Assembly (NCBI RefSeq): GCF_003026355.1 | Contig: NZ_PYON01000003.1 | Coordinates: 186,001-250,000 of the forward strand | Length of the DNA: 64,000 nt | Source: Photobacterium kishitanii | Lineage (GTDB): Bacteria; Pseudomonadota; Gammaproteobacteria; Enterobacterales; Vibrionaceae | Direction: 5' to 3' | Made by a program: the position numbers and the translations under genes | The notes under the pieces: generated by a model | The model's input: only the letters and a program-made list of their open reading frames with translations | What the model was told of the DNA's origin: nothing | Database searches by the model: none | Part shown: positions 49,165 through 59,423 of the stretch, piece by piece | Position numbering within the stretch: the stretch's first letter is position 1 | How the letters are laid out: each line of letters opens with the position of its first letter

Positions 49165-49356
49165 ATGGCACAGAATACTGAGTTAATGAATAAAGTGAAT
49201 ACTGTCTTGTTATTACATTCTGAATGCTTCACTCATTGGGAACGTGATTATTTAAGTAACCTTAATCAAACGCTTATTAATCATGGGCAATTATCAGAAA
49301 AGCAATTAGGATTGTTTGAGAAAATATTGGCGCGCAGGAAAGTTGCAAGTTCGTAA
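49165..49356 (+). CDS. Small protein of unknown function
   Basis: The 63-residue protein has a well-placed AAGGA ribosome-binding site and an amphipathic helical look (HWERDYLSNLNQTL, LSEKQLGLFEKILARRK). I do not recognise a family. The second half resembles short helical elements seen in other small bacterial proteins, which is not enough for a function. It converges on a 37-residue gene, with a shared hairpin between them. Confidence 0.55.
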   Translation: MAQNTELMNKVNTVLLLHSECFTHWERDYLSNLNQTLINHGQLSEKQLGLFEKILARRKVASS

Positions 49357-49419
49357 GCAGATATTTATGTCGCAGTGACGGTAAATGTTAAGTAAGAAAT
49401 AATCCAATAACGATTTTAT

Positions 49420-49456
49420 CAAAGCTTCTAATAGACTAAATTTATTAGAAGCTTTG
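49420..49456. terminator. Hairpin between two convergent small genes
   Basis: A perfect 13-base-pair stem (CAAAGCTTCTAAT and its complement) with an 11-base loop lies between the ends of the genes at 49165-49356 and 49480-49593. Neither side carries a strong T run, so it may be a weak bidirectional terminator or an RNA-stabilising stem. Confidence 0.55.
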
Positions 49457-49479
49457 CTAACATAGTCTAACGTTATTCG

Positions 49480-49593
49480 TTAACTATTTGCTGCGATTTT
49501 TTTAGTGATTTTTGCTAATTTCTTAGCCTTTTTCTCTTTTGTCGTTAAAGATGGTTTTTTATTACCTTTCTTAGTATCTAGCGACTTACTCAT
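49480..49593 (-). CDS. Tiny lysine-rich protein
   Basis: The 37-residue protein starts at ATG 49593, seven bases after AGAGG, and ends at TAA 49480. It has about 14 Lys and almost no hydrophobic stretch (KKGNKKPS, KEKKAKKLAKITKK). The clear ribosome-binding site and biased composition support a real gene. The function is unknown; a nucleic-acid or ribosome contact is only a guess from the charge. It is below common length cut-offs. Confidence 0.5.
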   Translation of the reverse strand: MSKSLDTKKGNKKPSLTTKEKKAKKLAKITKKIAANS

Positions 49594-50169
49594 AACACGA
49601 ACCTCTTTTTTTTTGAGATTGGTCATACTGGCCAACGACAGATTAAATAGCGATATTGATTTAATATTGCTTCTCTCTAATATGCGCTTACCACCTAAAA
49701 AATCAATGACATTTATGAAAACAAAAAACTTATTTTTATTCTTTTACAAAAAAATTATGATGGAATTATTCAATGACGAATTGTAATTTTATTGGAAGAT
49801 AATCAAGTGATTGAAGATAATGTCGACATATTTACTAAATGTTTTCTTTATTTTAAATATTTCACGGTAAGTTTTATAAAAATATGTTACAATAGCGTGA
49901 AATCTTTTTATGTCTGAAATGAAGTAGATCTAATCTGTAAATATTATTTATTACTGTTGGTCTAATTTATACGGCGGTACAAGATACATTTAGATATAAG
50001 TTATTGAATATTAATATATAAGCCTCAATGATTTTCTCTCCAATATGAATCATATCTTACTGTAAACGTACGTTGTCTGATATCTAGTTGTTTTATTGTA
50101 TTTATATTTAATTTCAACGAGTTAGTTATCTGTCAGCATAAACCATATTTAAAATTAATAAGGTAAACC
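49594..50169. other. AT-rich intergenic stretch between two tiny genes
   Basis: About 575 bases, strongly AT-rich, with no supported gene. It includes the promoter regions of the divergent tiny genes at 49480-49593 and 50170-50319. A short interrupted symmetry TTGG-N7-CCAA lies near 49619-49634. The 93-codon frame at 49505-49786 runs antisense through the lysine-rich gene and lacks a good start. I see nothing else definite. Confidence 0.5.
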
Positions 50170-50319
50170 ATGACAAAACTTACAGCGAAAGAATCTAACA
50201 CTAAACCTAAGAAAAAAAAGCCATTAACAGTGAATCAACGTACTGTCAGTATTCGCGAACGCATAGAGAATATTAAAGCGCAGCAAGCATGGGATAAGGA
50301 ATGGGAGTATGATGAATAA
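50170..50319 (+). CDS. Tiny charged protein
   Basis: The 49-residue protein starts at ATG 50170 after AAGGTAAACC. It has a basic first half (NTKPKKKKPL) and a helical, acidic end (RERIENIKAQQAWDKEWEYDE). I do not recognise it. Together with the 37-residue gene it makes a local cluster of tiny basic proteins. A structured RNA or terminator element follows 43 bases later. Confidence 0.5.
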   Translation: MTKLTAKESNTKPKKKKPLTVNQRTVSIRERIENIKAQQAWDKEWEYDE

Positions 50320-50361
50320 AATTAACATTATCCTATTGTTACATGCTCTATAGTCAGGAAT

Positions 50362-50437
50362 AAGTGCCGAAGAGTGAACTCACTAGCAGCGTGCACTTGA
50401 GCCAACTAAGTTGCTTTAGGGGCTCTCTAGTTTTTTT
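50362..50437 (+). ncRNA. Structured RNA element ending in an intrinsic terminator
   Basis: Two adjacent hairpins are visible. The first pairs AAGTGC (50362-50367) with GCACTT (50393-50398) and encloses an inner AGTG/CACT stem. The second pairs GAGCC (50399-50403) with GGCTC (50421-50425), with inner CTAA/TTAG, and is followed by TTTTTTT (50431-50437). This is more structure than a plain terminator. It could be a small RNA, possibly cut from the 3' end of the 49-residue gene's transcript, or simply a complex terminator. Confidence 0.45.
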
Positions 50438-50545
50438 GTGCGTCATTTAATTATAATGAAATGTTAAGTATAAACTGTTGCTTACATTGCCAGATTGGTC
50501 TTACGCTTTAATTTCGTAAGTTAGTTTGTACTCTTTTCATTTACA

Positions 50546-50932
50546 TTACACCGTCAAATAAGTTGAGACCTCAATTAAATTACCGTCGGGATCACGAAAA
50601 TAGAGCGACGTGATTTTTCCTATTGCGCCAGTGCGTCCAACTGGACCTTCAATAATCTTTACCCCTTGTTGTTCAAGATGTTGCCTGACCTCATCCAAAC
50701 TGGTATCAGTGATAAAACATAAATCAGCACTTCCAACTTGCACCGTATTTGCTTTAGGCTCAAATTCTTCGCCATGTTGGTGGAGATTAAATTTTTGATT
50801 GCCAAAGGTTAATGCTATTCGGTTATCACCAAAGGTAACTAATTGCATTCCAAGCACGGATTGATAAAATTGAGCACTAATATCGATGTTAGTAACCGTT
50901 AATACTAAATGATCAAGATGACTAATATTCAT
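50546..50932 (-). CDS. VOC-family (glyoxalase/bleomycin-resistance fold) protein
   Basis: The 128-residue protein is a single VOC module pair. It starts ISHLDHLVLTVTNID (possible metal ligand His8), contains KFNLHQHG near 48-55, and ends YFRDPDGNLIEVSTY with Glu as the usual last metal ligand. VOC enzymes use a divalent metal for diverse chemistry. The substrate cannot be told. It is a single-gene unit upstream of the SulP gene on the same strand. Confidence 0.85.
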   Translation of the reverse strand: MNISHLDHLVLTVTNIDISAQFYQSVLGMQLVTFGDNRIALTFGNQKFNLHQHGEEFEPKANTVQVGSADLCFITDTSLDEVRQHLEQQGVKIIEGPVGRTGAIGKITSLYFRDPDGNLIEVSTYLTV

Positions 50933-51047
50933 TGAGTTACTCCAGCTATTAATATTGCAATAAGAAAGCCAACCTAAAATAAGTTGGCAGTCTATTTATA
51001 TTATTAGAATAAGCTCACCCTAAAAGCGAATGTTTTAAACGCGATTA

Positions 51048-52529
51048 TTAGTGGCTAGCTAACAGTTTTTGATTGAGGTTTGGATCGTCATGGACAGCGA
51101 ATTTATTAATCATATTGGCAGTTGCTTCATTCATGCCAATAAGTTCAGTGGTTGCGCCTTGTGATCTTAATTTAATAATAACTTTATCTAACGCTGTTAT
51201 TGCGGTGAGATCCCAAAAATGCGCCAGTGTTAAATCAATTTTGACACACTCAGCAACATTATTAAGATCAAATAATGAAGAAAATTGATCAGCAGATGCA
51301 AAAAATAGTTGGCCACGAACCGTGTAAATTTGCTCATTTACAAGGGTTGATTTTACGACAACGCATTGGCTAACTTGATGCGCAAAGAATAATGCTGATA
51401 GTAATACGCCAATGAAAACACCAAGAGCCAAATTATGTGTTATTACAACCACAGCAACCGTTGCTAACATAACGATGTTACTTGAGAGTGGGTGATGTTT
51501 GATGTTTTTAATGGAGTCCCATGAAAAGGTACTAATTGATACCATTATCATCACTGCAACTAAAGCGGCCATAGGGATGAGTTTTAGAATATCACTTAAA
51601 AATAAAATCATTATTAATAAGGCAATACCCGAAAATAAGGTCGATAAACGGCTTCTTCCTCCTGATTTAATATTAATCATTGATTGTCCGATCATCGCAC
51701 AGCCAGCCATACCCCCTAATAAACCAGTACCAATATTGGCGATCCCCTGTCCTTTACATTCTTGATTCTTATTACTTGTTGTTGAAGTTAAGTCATCAAT
51801 AATAGTGGCAGTCATCATCGATTCAAGTAAACCTACAGCAGCGAGTGCTAAAGAATAAGGCAATATTATTTGTAAGGTCTGAAACGTAAGAGGAACATTG
51901 GGTAATAAAAAGATCGGTAGCATATCGGGTAATTGACCCATGTCACCAACGGTTCGCACATCTAATCCAAGTAATGCCGCTACGATAGTTAAACTGATAA
52001 TACACACTAAAGGTGAAGGGATCAGTTTGCCAATAATCGGTATAAGTGGGAAGAGGTACACAATGGCTAAGCCACTGGCTGTTAATAGATAAACAGACCA
52101 AGTTGCATCAGTTAATTCTGGAAGTTGAGCCATAAAGATCAGTATTGCTAAAGCGTTAACAAATCCAGTAATAACAGGCTTGGAGACAAAACGCATTAAA
52201 TTACCGAGTTTTAAATACCCAGCGATAATTTGTATTACACCAGTAAGGATAGTGACAGCCATTAAATATTGTAGGCCATGTTCTTTTACTAAGGTGACCA
52301 TAAGTAAGGCCATTGCCCCTGTTGCTGCTGAAACCATGCCAGATCTCGCTCCAACAATAGCAATGATAACGGTCATAGAAAAAGAAGCATATAAACCAAC
52401 TTTAGGATCGACTCCTGCGATAATAGAAAAGGCGATAGCTTCTGGTATGAGCGCTAATGCTACTACTATTCCTGCCAGAAGGTCTTTTTTTATATTATAT
52501 AACCAGTTGTTTTTTATGTAATTTAGCAT
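51048..52529 (-). CDS. SulP-family inorganic anion transporter
   Basis: The 493-residue protein begins with a charged stretch followed by [20 protein letters not shown], the SulP signature. About 11-12 membrane helices follow, and then a C-terminal STAS domain (about 395-485, with [20 protein letters not shown]). SulP proteins carry sulfate, bicarbonate or related anions with sodium or protons; marine bacteria often use them for bicarbonate. The substrate is not decided by sequence here. It is a single-gene unit. Confidence 0.92.
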   Translation of the reverse strand: MLNYIKNNWLYNIKKDLLAGIVVALALIPEAIAFSIIAGVDPKVGLYASFSMTVIIAIVGARSGMVSAATGAMALLMVTLVKEHGLQYLMAVTILTGVIQIIAGYLKLGNLMRFVSKPVITGFVNALAILIFMAQLPELTDATWSVYLLTASGLAIVYLFPLIPIIGKLIPSPLVCIISLTIVAALLGLDVRTVGDMGQLPDMLPIFLLPNVPLTFQTLQIILPYSLALAAVGLLESMMTATIIDDLTSTTSNKNQECKGQGIANIGTGLLGGMAGCAMIGQSMINIKSGGRSRLSTLFSGIALLIMILFLSDILKLIPMAALVAVMIMVSISTFSWDSIKNIKHHPLSSNIVMLATVAVVVITHNLALGVFIGVLLSALFFAHQVSQCVVVKSTLVNEQIYTVRGQLFFASADQFSSLFDLNNVAECVKIDLTLAHFWDLTAITALDKVIIKLRSQGATTELIGMNEATANMINKFAVHDDPNLNQKLLASH

Positions 52530-52956
52530 TTATTCTCTATATTTTAGACGTGTAAAAGTCACGGAAAAAGTCCGTAAACATTTAGATATGGGAAGTTTTA
52601 GCTATGATAGGCATAGCAGAGTGACAGCAAGAGAGCTGCATGTTTGGAATAATGAGCAGGCGCTCATTAGAGAGGTTAAGGCGGCGTAATCTTCAAGTTT
52701 TAACTACTTTTATTTGGGAGTATGAGTATAAAATCATACTGTGAGTTTTAGACGTTGATGATGCTAACATATAAATAAATAGATAACAAAATAGTTAGTA
52801 GTCTAAACGAAATGATTGTATTTATTTTTTAGCTTGCTTATTTGGTATGTTGTCATTATTTTTGTTGTTGTATAAGAATTATTTTTAGTCATTAGCTAAG
52901 CGAGTATTTGTTGCTTTTAGCTATTGGCTTACATCTACTTTGATGGATCTCTATAA
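52530..52956. other. Intergenic region between the SulP gene and nfsA
   Basis: About 430 bases between divergent genes, holding both promoters. A charged 33-codon frame runs from ATG 52588 to TAA 52689 on the + strand, open upstream for about 20 more codons without a start, and without a ribosome-binding site. It may be a gene remnant. No other structure is clear. Confidence 0.5.
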
Positions 52957-53679
52957 ATGAATACAACTATTCAAGCTATGTTTGGTCATCGCTCGATCCG
53001 TAAATTTACTGACGATACTATTTCTGACGAGCAATTAAATACGATTATTGCGGCAGGTATTGCGGCATCTAGTTCTAGTATGATCCAAGCCACATCGATT
53101 ATTCGTATTACTGATCCTGAAAAACGAGCAGCATTAGCACACCTTGCAGGCGATCAACCCTATGTCGCTCAAGCTGCAGAGTTTTTGGTATTTTGCATTG
53201 ATTATCAACGTCATTATTCTATTAGTTCTGAGATTAAACCTGAATATACTGAGTTAGCTTTAATTGGTGCGATTGATAGTGGCATTATGGCGCAGAACTG
53301 TTTATTAGCCGCTGAATCAATGGGGTTAGGTGGGGTTTATATTGGTGGGTTGCGTAATAATCCGCATGAGGTTGACGCATTACTCAAGCTACCGCCGTAT
53401 AGCGCGATATTATTTGGAATGTGTTTGGGTGTACCAGCGCAAGATCCACAATCAAAACCACGTTTACCGATGGCGCTGATTTTACATGAGAATGAATATC
53501 AGCCTTTAAGTCAGCCATTGTTAGCTGAATATGATCAACAAACAGTGGAATATTATCAGCAGCGTTCAAGCCATAATAAACAGCAAGATTGGTCGAGTGC
53601 GGTGACGAAAACGTTGTCTAAAGAGTCTCGACCATTTATCGCGGAGTATTTTCATAGTAAAGGGCTAATGGAAAAATAA
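52957..53679 (+). CDS. nfsA: Oxygen-insensitive NADPH nitroreductase NfsA
   Basis: The 240-residue protein opens TIQAMFGHRSIRKFTDDTIS, the FMN-binding start of NfsA/FRP-type reductases. It contains LLAAESMGLGGVYIGGLRNNP (FMN/dimer contact) and GMCLGVPAQ. It reduces nitroaromatics and quinones with NADPH using FMN; in luminous vibrio relatives the same family includes FMN reductases. The length equals E. coli NfsA (240). Confidence 0.9.
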   Translation: MNTTIQAMFGHRSIRKFTDDTISDEQLNTIIAAGIAASSSSMIQATSIIRITDPEKRAALAHLAGDQPYVAQAAEFLVFCIDYQRHYSISSEIKPEYTELALIGAIDSGIMAQNCLLAAESMGLGGVYIGGLRNNPHEVDALLKLPPYSAILFGMCLGVPAQDPQSKPRLPMALILHENEYQPLSQPLLAEYDQQTVEYYQQRSSHNKQQDWSSAVTKTLSKESRPFIAEYFHSKGLMEK

Positions 53680-53720
53680 GCCTCGTTTATCATGCATGAA
53701 GTCGGTGACGATCAATAGAA

Positions 53721-53753
53721 CAGGGTGGCTGATTTTTTATAATCGCCACCCTG
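53721..53753. terminator. Hairpin between convergent nfsA and uvrB-like genes
   Basis: A nine-base-pair stem CAGGGTGGC/GCCACCCTG encloses an inner GATT/AATC stem. It lies between the two stop codons. T runs on either side are short, so it is a moderate terminator candidate. Confidence 0.6.
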
Positions 53754-53765
53754 TGTCGATGATGA

Positions 53766-55730
53766 TTACATATAAATAAACTGACGATATAGCTTATCAA
53801 GCTGGGCTCTTATTTGTTGTATTTTAGCGTCATCGTTATTATCACAAGCGGTTAATAATCCTTTTTCAGTGGTGGTGATCTGCTGGCACAAATCAGCAAT
53901 ATTTTCACAAAATTCAGCAGAGTGTATACCGTCATCCGTGGTTGTTATAGCACTACGCTGCGATGATGTTGGCGTAATATGATGAGCTTGATTATAGATC
54001 TGTTGGCGTTCACGACGTTGCTGTGATTCATCGATCGCGTTTTTCATCGCTGGAGTTATTTTATCGGCATATAAAATCGCCTTACCATTGGCATTACGGG
54101 CTGCACGACCAATGATTTGAATTAAAGCTTGGGTAGAACGTAAGAATCCAGCATGATCGGCATCAAGGATAGCAACCAATGATGCTTCGGGAATATCCAA
54201 CCCTTCGCGTAGTAAGTTAATGCCGATTAACACATCAAATTCACCTTGGCGTAAGGCGTCGATGATCTCTACCCGTTGTTGGGTTTTCACTTCTGCATGA
54301 ATATAGCTGACCTTAATGCCTTGTTGCTGCATTAATTCGTATAAAGACTCCGCACTTTTTTTGGTTAGTGTGGTGACTAATACTCGCTCATTTTTTATTA
54401 CTCGTTGTGCTATTTGCTCGAGTAAGTCATCAATTTGAGTGGCGAGTGGCCGCACTTCAACGATTGGATCAAGTAAACCTGTTGGGCGAATAATTTGTTC
54501 TACAATATGGTTTTTAGATTGGTTTAGCTCATATTCCCCCGGTGTTGCTGAGACAAAAATAGTTTGTGGTTTTAACTGCTCAAACTCCTTAAATGTCAGT
54601 GGACGATTATTTTTAGCCGAAGGCAATCGAAAACCATAATCAATTAAGGTTTCTTTGCGACTTTGATCACTTCGCTGCATTGCCGATATTTGTGGCACCA
54701 TCACGTGAGATTCATCAATAAACAATAAGCCGTCTTTGGGTAAATAATCTAATAAGGTGATAGGTGGTAATGCGGCATCACGCTCATTGATATAACTGGC
54801 GTAATTTTCCAGCCCTGAACAGTAACCCAGTTGTTGCATCATTTCGATATCATGCATGGTGCGTTCATATAATCGTGCCGCTTCAATAATACGATTATCC
54901 TGATTAAGTTCAGCAACGCGTAGCGCTAAGTCTTGCTGAATCTTAACGCACGCCTTGGTGAGTTTTTCTTTTGAGGCAGCATATAAAGTTTTTGGGGAAA
55001 CAAAGTAGTGTTCAATATCACCCAAAACGTTACCTGTTAATGGATCTAACCATTGTAGGGTTTCAACTTCATCATCAAATAATACCGCTCGCACAGCTTT
55101 TGATTCAGAATCCGCAGGGTAAATATCGAACACATCACCATGAACACGAAAAGTTGCGCGCTCAATAGTGCGCTCACAACGATTATATTGGAGCGCTGTT
55201 AATCGTTGGATAAAATCTTCACGGGTTATTTTTGCGCCGATAAAAAGCGGAATCTGAACGGCACGATATTGGTCGGGATCGCCTAAGCCATAAATAGCAG
55301 AAACAGAAGCGACCACAATTACATCTTTGCGTTCTATTAATGATTTGGTGGTGGATAACCGTAATCGCTCAAGTTGCTCATTAATTGCTGAGTCTTTACG
55401 AATAAAGCGATCACTACCAGGAATATAAACTTCAGGTTGGTAGTAATCATAATAAGAAACAAAGTATTCGACTGCATTTTCAGGAAAGAAGCGTTTCATT
55501 TCGCTATAAAGCTGTGCGGCGAGGGTTTTGTTATGTGCCAGAATTAAAGTTGGACGTTGTAAGCGGTGGATCATATTCGCCATGGTAAAGGTTTTTCCCG
55601 AACCTGTTACTCCTTTTAGCGTCTGATGAGTTACCCCTTGTTCAACACCATCAATAAGTTTAGCTAACGCTTCTGGTTGATCGCCTGATGGCGGGTAATT
55701 GGAATGTAGAATAAACACATTATGGGGCAT
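53766..55730 (-). CDS. uvrB: UvrB-type excinuclease subunit, divergent
   Basis: The 654-residue protein has the UvrB layout: Walker [12 protein letters not shown] (about 40-50), the beta-hairpin region [37 protein letters not shown] and [18 protein letters not shown]. UvrB, loaded by UvrA, verifies DNA damage and recruits UvrC. It is about 20 residues shorter than E. coli UvrB and differs at several usually conserved places (LAHNKTL for [21 protein letters not shown] for SDTFIEKDASVNEH). The C-terminal UVR motif that contacts UvrC is degenerate. It may be a second, diverged UvrB rather than the housekeeping copy. Confidence 0.85.
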   Translation of the reverse strand: MPHNVFILHSNYPPSGDQPEALAKLIDGVEQGVTHQTLKGVTGSGKTFTMANMIHRLQRPTLILAHNKTLAAQLYSEMKRFFPENAVEYFVSYYDYYQPEVYIPGSDRFIRKDSAINEQLERLRLSTTKSLIERKDVIVVASVSAIYGLGDPDQYRAVQIPLFIGAKITREDFIQRLTALQYNRCERTIERATFRVHGDVFDIYPADSESKAVRAVLFDDEVETLQWLDPLTGNVLGDIEHYFVSPKTLYAASKEKLTKACVKIQQDLALRVAELNQDNRIIEAARLYERTMHDIEMMQQLGYCSGLENYASYINERDAALPPITLLDYLPKDGLLFIDESHVMVPQISAMQRSDQSRKETLIDYGFRLPSAKNNRPLTFKEFEQLKPQTIFVSATPGEYELNQSKNHIVEQIIRPTGLLDPIVEVRPLATQIDDLLEQIAQRVIKNERVLVTTLTKKSAESLYELMQQQGIKVSYIHAEVKTQQRVEIIDALRQGEFDVLIGINLLREGLDIPEASLVAILDADHAGFLRSTQALIQIIGRAARNANGKAILYADKITPAMKNAIDESQQRRERQQIYNQAHHITPTSSQRSAITTTDDGIHSAEFCENIADLCQQITTTEKGLLTACDNNDDAKIQQIRAQLDKLYRQFIYM

Positions 55731-55850
55731 AGTAAGTCGCCTATTTTAAATATTTGTTGTAAGTATATACTCCCAACATACGCTTATTTGAACGGGATCT
55801 CGAACTCAAAAATCGACCATATTGATTAAAAGACGTTAGATTCACTAATG

Positions 55851-56747
55851 TTAGCATTCTTTGTGGCTGGCTTTTGTTATTGGTCGATAATTGGAGTAGG
55901 TAATAAGTAAACCTGCGATCACAATAAATAACCCGCCGCCAAGGGTGTGATAGGTGGGTAATTCATCAAACAACCAATATCCAAAGATGCAAGAAAATAC
56001 AATTTGAAAGTAAAAGAATGGCGCGACATGGGATGCTTCCGCGATATTCATGGCTTTAATTAAACACAGTTGCGACACAATCGTGACGATAGGGATAGTG
56101 ATAAAGTAGGGTAATGCTTCCAGGGTTGGGGTTTTCCACATCTGGGGTTGGACTAAGAGTAACAAGCTTGAAATTGAGCCTAGAATAAAGAACGAGTTAA
56201 TTAATACAGACAGTAGCGAGATTTTTGAATCAATGGTTTTAGTAATAAGATTATAACCGGAATTAGCTATCGCAATCAGTAATGGCAATAAATATATCCA
56301 TTGTAAGCCACTAATATTAGTTGGATTAATTACAATTACCACACCAGCGAAACCTAATAATGTTGCAATGATTTTTATTGGTGTCAGCGTTTCTTTAAAA
56401 AATAATGTACCACCTAGCATATAGGCAATACTGCCCATTTGAACAATGATAATATACATTTCAAGTGGTATATATTTTAAAGCGATCACTGAGGTAATAG
56501 CACAAACTAAAAATAAACCAGCCCGTAAGATTAATTTACCATTAGTGGCAAAAATGGCGGTTTTGGTTTGCTTAGGCATGAAAATAAGCATGCATAAAAA
56601 AGGGATCGCAAACCTAAAAAACACCATTTGAATTGGATGATAGCCGTGTTGTATCAGATATTTATCAGCACTGTCTTTAAGAGTTAATGACAAGGTTGCG
56701 ACGATAATTAACATCGCACCGAGCATATTATGGTTTTTTGTCTGCAT
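55851..56747 (-). CDS. EamA/DMT-family transporter
   Basis: The 298-residue protein has ten predicted membrane helices in two EamA repeats (about 10-140 and 150-285), with ETLTPIKIIATLLGFAGVVIVI at the end of the first repeat. DMT transporters export amino acids, metabolites or drugs. The substrate is unknown. The gene lies about 120 bases upstream of the uvrB-like gene on the same strand, and is likely separate. Confidence 0.85.
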   Translation of the reverse strand: MQTKNHNMLGAMLIIVATLSLTLKDSADKYLIQHGYHPIQMVFFRFAIPFLCMLIFMPKQTKTAIFATNGKLILRAGLFLVCAITSVIALKYIPLEMYIIIVQMGSIAYMLGGTLFFKETLTPIKIIATLLGFAGVVIVINPTNISGLQWIYLLPLLIAIANSGYNLITKTIDSKISLLSVLINSFFILGSISSLLLLVQPQMWKTPTLEALPYFITIPIVTIVSQLCLIKAMNIAEASHVAPFFYFQIVFSCIFGYWLFDELPTYHTLGGGLFIVIAGLLITYSNYRPITKASHKEC

Positions 56748-56870
56748 GGTATTTTTATCGTTTTGTTAATTGGTAATCACTAAAAATTGGATAAATCCTC
56801 ATTAGAATAAAGTGTCTATTTTTAATCTACCATGATTTTAAGCAAAATATTTTGTTGCCTGTAAAAGTAA

Positions 56871-56894
56871 TAGCCAACCGATAAAGGTTGGCTA
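56871..56894 (-). terminator. Intrinsic terminator after the amino acid transporter gene
   Basis: A nine-base-pair stem TAGCCAACC/GGTTGGCTA with a six-base loop lies just past the stop of the gene at 56915. On that strand it runs into TTACTTTTAC, a weak T tract. Confidence 0.75.
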
Positions 56895-56914
56895 TTAGAA
56901 TGAAAGACGATCAG

Positions 56915-58165
56915 TTAAAGCAGGTTAAATATAATCGCTGAAATGGCAATTAAACCAATCACAGTCACAAAAATATTGCTTATTTTACCGCGGTACTTTT
57001 TTAGTGATTCAATATTTCTAATTGCATACATTGGCATGATAAACAAAATCATAGCAATTACCGGACCTGAAAAGGTTTCCATAATGCTGAGTACACTAGG
57101 GTTAATGACTGCGGCATACCATACTGATATAAATAATATTGCGATGGTAAGTTTGTTGGCGAGTTTAGGAGTGATATTGGTGTGTTTAGTGATAATGCCG
57201 TTTAGACTTTCACGACCACCGAGAAAGTGACCAAAAAAAGAGGAGGTGATGGCAATACACGCAATAAAAGGGCCTAGTGATTCAATAACGCTGCTATTCA
57301 TCTCATTGGCAAGGTACGACAAAATTGAAATGTTTTGCACTTTTGCTTCAGCTAATTGAGCAGGAGAAAGACTCAGTACACAGGAAAATACAAACAACAA
57401 TACGAAGGTGATAAGCATCATCGAAGTGTGTTTTAAAATGTAATCAACCTTAGTGCTAGCCTGAGCGCCATAATGACGTTTTTGGGCGACAGAAAAACTG
57501 GAAATAGCAGCAGTGTGACTAAATGCAAAAATAGTGGTTGGAATCGCAAGCCAAAGGGTTTTACCAAAATCGGAGGCGGTAGGTACTGTTGAAAAATCAG
57601 GCATTTGCCAGTGTGGGATCAGATAAATTGACAGTCCAAATAAAATAAACACTAACGGATAAACAATAATCTCAAACGCACGTAAAACCACTTTTTCATT
57701 AGTTAGCATAACGCCGATCATTAAGGTGACTAATACTCCTGAAAGTAATATTCGCGGTGGAGGGGACATCTGTAGCTGGTGGACTATAAAGCTTTCAACA
57801 GTATTGGTTAAGCCGACGCCATAAATCATCAAAATGGGGAAAATAGACAGAAAATATAATACTGAGATCATCAATCCAAATTTGTGGCCGAAGTGTTCTT
57901 CAACAACATCGGTAAATTCAGCTTGAGGTTGTTGAGAAGATAAAATAAACCGCGCTAATCCTCGATGAGCAAGAAATGTCATCGGGCCGGCTAATAACGC
58001 CATGATGATTAATGGCCATAAACCGCTGACGCCAATATTAATCGGTAAAAATAAGATCCCCGCCCCGACGGCGGTACCGAACAGGCTAATGATCCATGTT
58101 TTATCGTGTTTAGTTAGATTTTGCTTATTGTGATTAGAAAGTGTTTTTGCATTAGGGTAAGGCAT
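56915..58165 (-). CDS. HAAAP-family amino acid:proton/sodium symporter (SdaC-like)
   Basis: The 416-residue protein has 11 membrane helices. It begins DKTWIISLFGTAVGAGILFL, the signature of the hydroxy/aromatic amino acid permease family, and has AIPTTIFAFSHTAAISSFSV in the middle. Serine (SdaC), threonine (TdcC) and tryptophan/tyrosine carriers belong here. The sequence looks closest to the serine/threonine branch. The neighbouring alanine dehydrogenase suggests a role in amino acid catabolism, but the two genes are separated by 142 bases and a terminator. Confidence 0.87.
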   Translation of the reverse strand: MPYPNAKTLSNHNKQNLTKHDKTWIISLFGTAVGAGILFLPINIGVSGLWPLIIMALLAGPMTFLAHRGLARFILSSQQPQAEFTDVVEEHFGHKFGLMISVLYFLSIFPILMIYGVGLTNTVESFIVHQLQMSPPPRILLSGVLVTLMIGVMLTNEKVVLRAFEIIVYPLVFILFGLSIYLIPHWQMPDFSTVPTASDFGKTLWLAIPTTIFAFSHTAAISSFSVAQKRHYGAQASTKVDYILKHTSMMLITFVLLFVFSCVLSLSPAQLAEAKVQNISILSYLANEMNSSVIESLGPFIACIAITSSFFGHFLGGRESLNGIITKHTNITPKLANKLTIAILFISVWYAAVINPSVLSIMETFSGPVIAMILFIMPMYAIRNIESLKKYRGKISNIFVTVIGLIAISAIIFNLL

Positions 58166-58263
58166 ATAACTGACCTTTATATTAGTATTTTATTATAGGT
58201 ATGTTGGTACTGATGTTCACGTGAGCGTAGTTATCGGTGTGATGTTGAGATTAGAGAAATAAA

Positions 58264-58291
58264 AAAGCTTCTATTTTGCAATAGAAGCTTT
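58264..58291 (-). terminator. Intrinsic terminator after ald
   Basis: A perfect 12-base-pair stem AAAGCTTCTATT and its complement, with a four-base loop, is followed by TTTTTATTTC on the - strand. It closes the alanine dehydrogenase unit. Confidence 0.9.
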
Positions 58292-58307
58292 ATCGAGCAG
58301 TTATAAA

Positions 58308-59423
58308 TCAGGCGAGAACGCTTTCTGCTGAGACATAAGGTAAATCAAGGGCTTGAGCTACGCTTTGACAGGTAATATGGCCGCGATAAACATTTAGGCC
58401 ATTGAGTAGATGATGATTGTGTTGTAGCGCTTTTTGATAGCCATTATTTGCAAGTTCAACAATGTAAGGCAAAGTTGCGTTATTAAGTGCAACTGTTGAA
58501 GTACGTGCAACCGCACCTGGCATATTAGCAACGCAATAATGCACGACATCATCAACAATATAAGTAGGATCATCATGAGTAGTTGCATGTGATGTCGCAA
58601 CACAACCGCCTTGGTCTATCGCAACATCAACAATGGCTGCACCAGGTTTCATTTTTTTGATCATTTCTGCAGTAACCAGTTTAGGTGCAGCAGCGCCGAC
58701 GACAAGTACTCCGCCAATGACTAAATCAGCCTCTAAGACATGACGTTCAATGGCATCATTAGTTGAATAAACGGTTTTTAGTTTGCCATTAAATTGCACA
58801 TCAAGTTGGCGTAAGACATCAATATTACGATCTAAAATCACTACATCGGCTTGTAACCCTAGTGCCATTTGAGCAGCGTTGTTACCAACAACCCCACCGC
58901 CAATGATGACTACTTTTGCGGGTTCGACCCCAGGAACGCCACCTAATAACATGCCGCGTCCACCACGTGATTTTTCAAGTGCAAATGCACCCGCTTGAAT
59001 CGACATTCGCCCTGCAACTTCAGACATCGGTGCTAATAGAGGTAAGCGACCGTGTTTATCCGTTACCGTTTCATAAGCAATACAAATAGCTTTACTGCGA
59101 ATAAGATCTTCTGTTTGTGCAGGATCTGGTGCGAGGTGTAGGTAAGTAAATAGGATTTGTCCTTCACGTAGCATAGCGCGTTCAATAGCTTGTGGCTCTT
59201 TGACTTTGACAATCATTTCAGCTTCAGCAAATACATCAGCTGCAGTTAATAATATTTGCGCACCAGCATCAATGTAGTCTTGATCACTAAAGCCTATTCC
59301 TGATCCCGCTTGGGTTTCGATATACACACGATGGCCATGAGAAACAACTTCTTTTACTGCCGCAGGTACCATGCCAACACGGTATTCATGGGTTTTAATT
59401 TCTTTAGGTACACCTAGGATCAT
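58308..59423 (-). CDS. ald: Alanine dehydrogenase
   Basis: The 371-residue protein begins [20 protein letters not shown]. It contains the active-site Lys in MIVKVKEPQ (about 70-78), His in [10 protein letters not shown] (about 91-100) and the NAD loop [19 protein letters not shown] (about 170-188). It interconverts L-alanine and pyruvate with NAD and ammonia. The gene stands alone, with a terminator downstream and a 420-base gap upstream. Confidence 0.96.
   Translation of the reverse strand: MILGVPKEIKTHEYRVGMVPAAVKEVVSHGHRVYIETQAGSGIGFSDQDYIDAGAQILLTAADVFAEAEMIVKVKEPQAIERAMLREGQILFTYLHLAPDPAQTEDLIRSKAICIAYETVTDKHGRLPLLAPMSEVAGRMSIQAGAFALEKSRGGRGMLLGGVPGVEPAKVVIIGGGVVGNNAAQMALGLQADVVILDRNIDVLRQLDVQFNGKLKTVYSTNDAIERHVLEADLVIGGVLVVGAAAPKLVTAEMIKKMKPGAAIVDVAIDQGGCVATSHATTHDDPTYIVDDVVHYCVANMPGAVARTSTVALNNATLPYIVELANNGYQKALQHNHHLLNGLNVYRGHITCQSVAQALDLPYVSAESVLA

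Noticed and set aside
49505..49786. 93-codon open frame
   Set aside because: It runs antisense through the lysine-rich tiny gene, has no ribosome-binding site and consists largely of translated AT-rich spacer.
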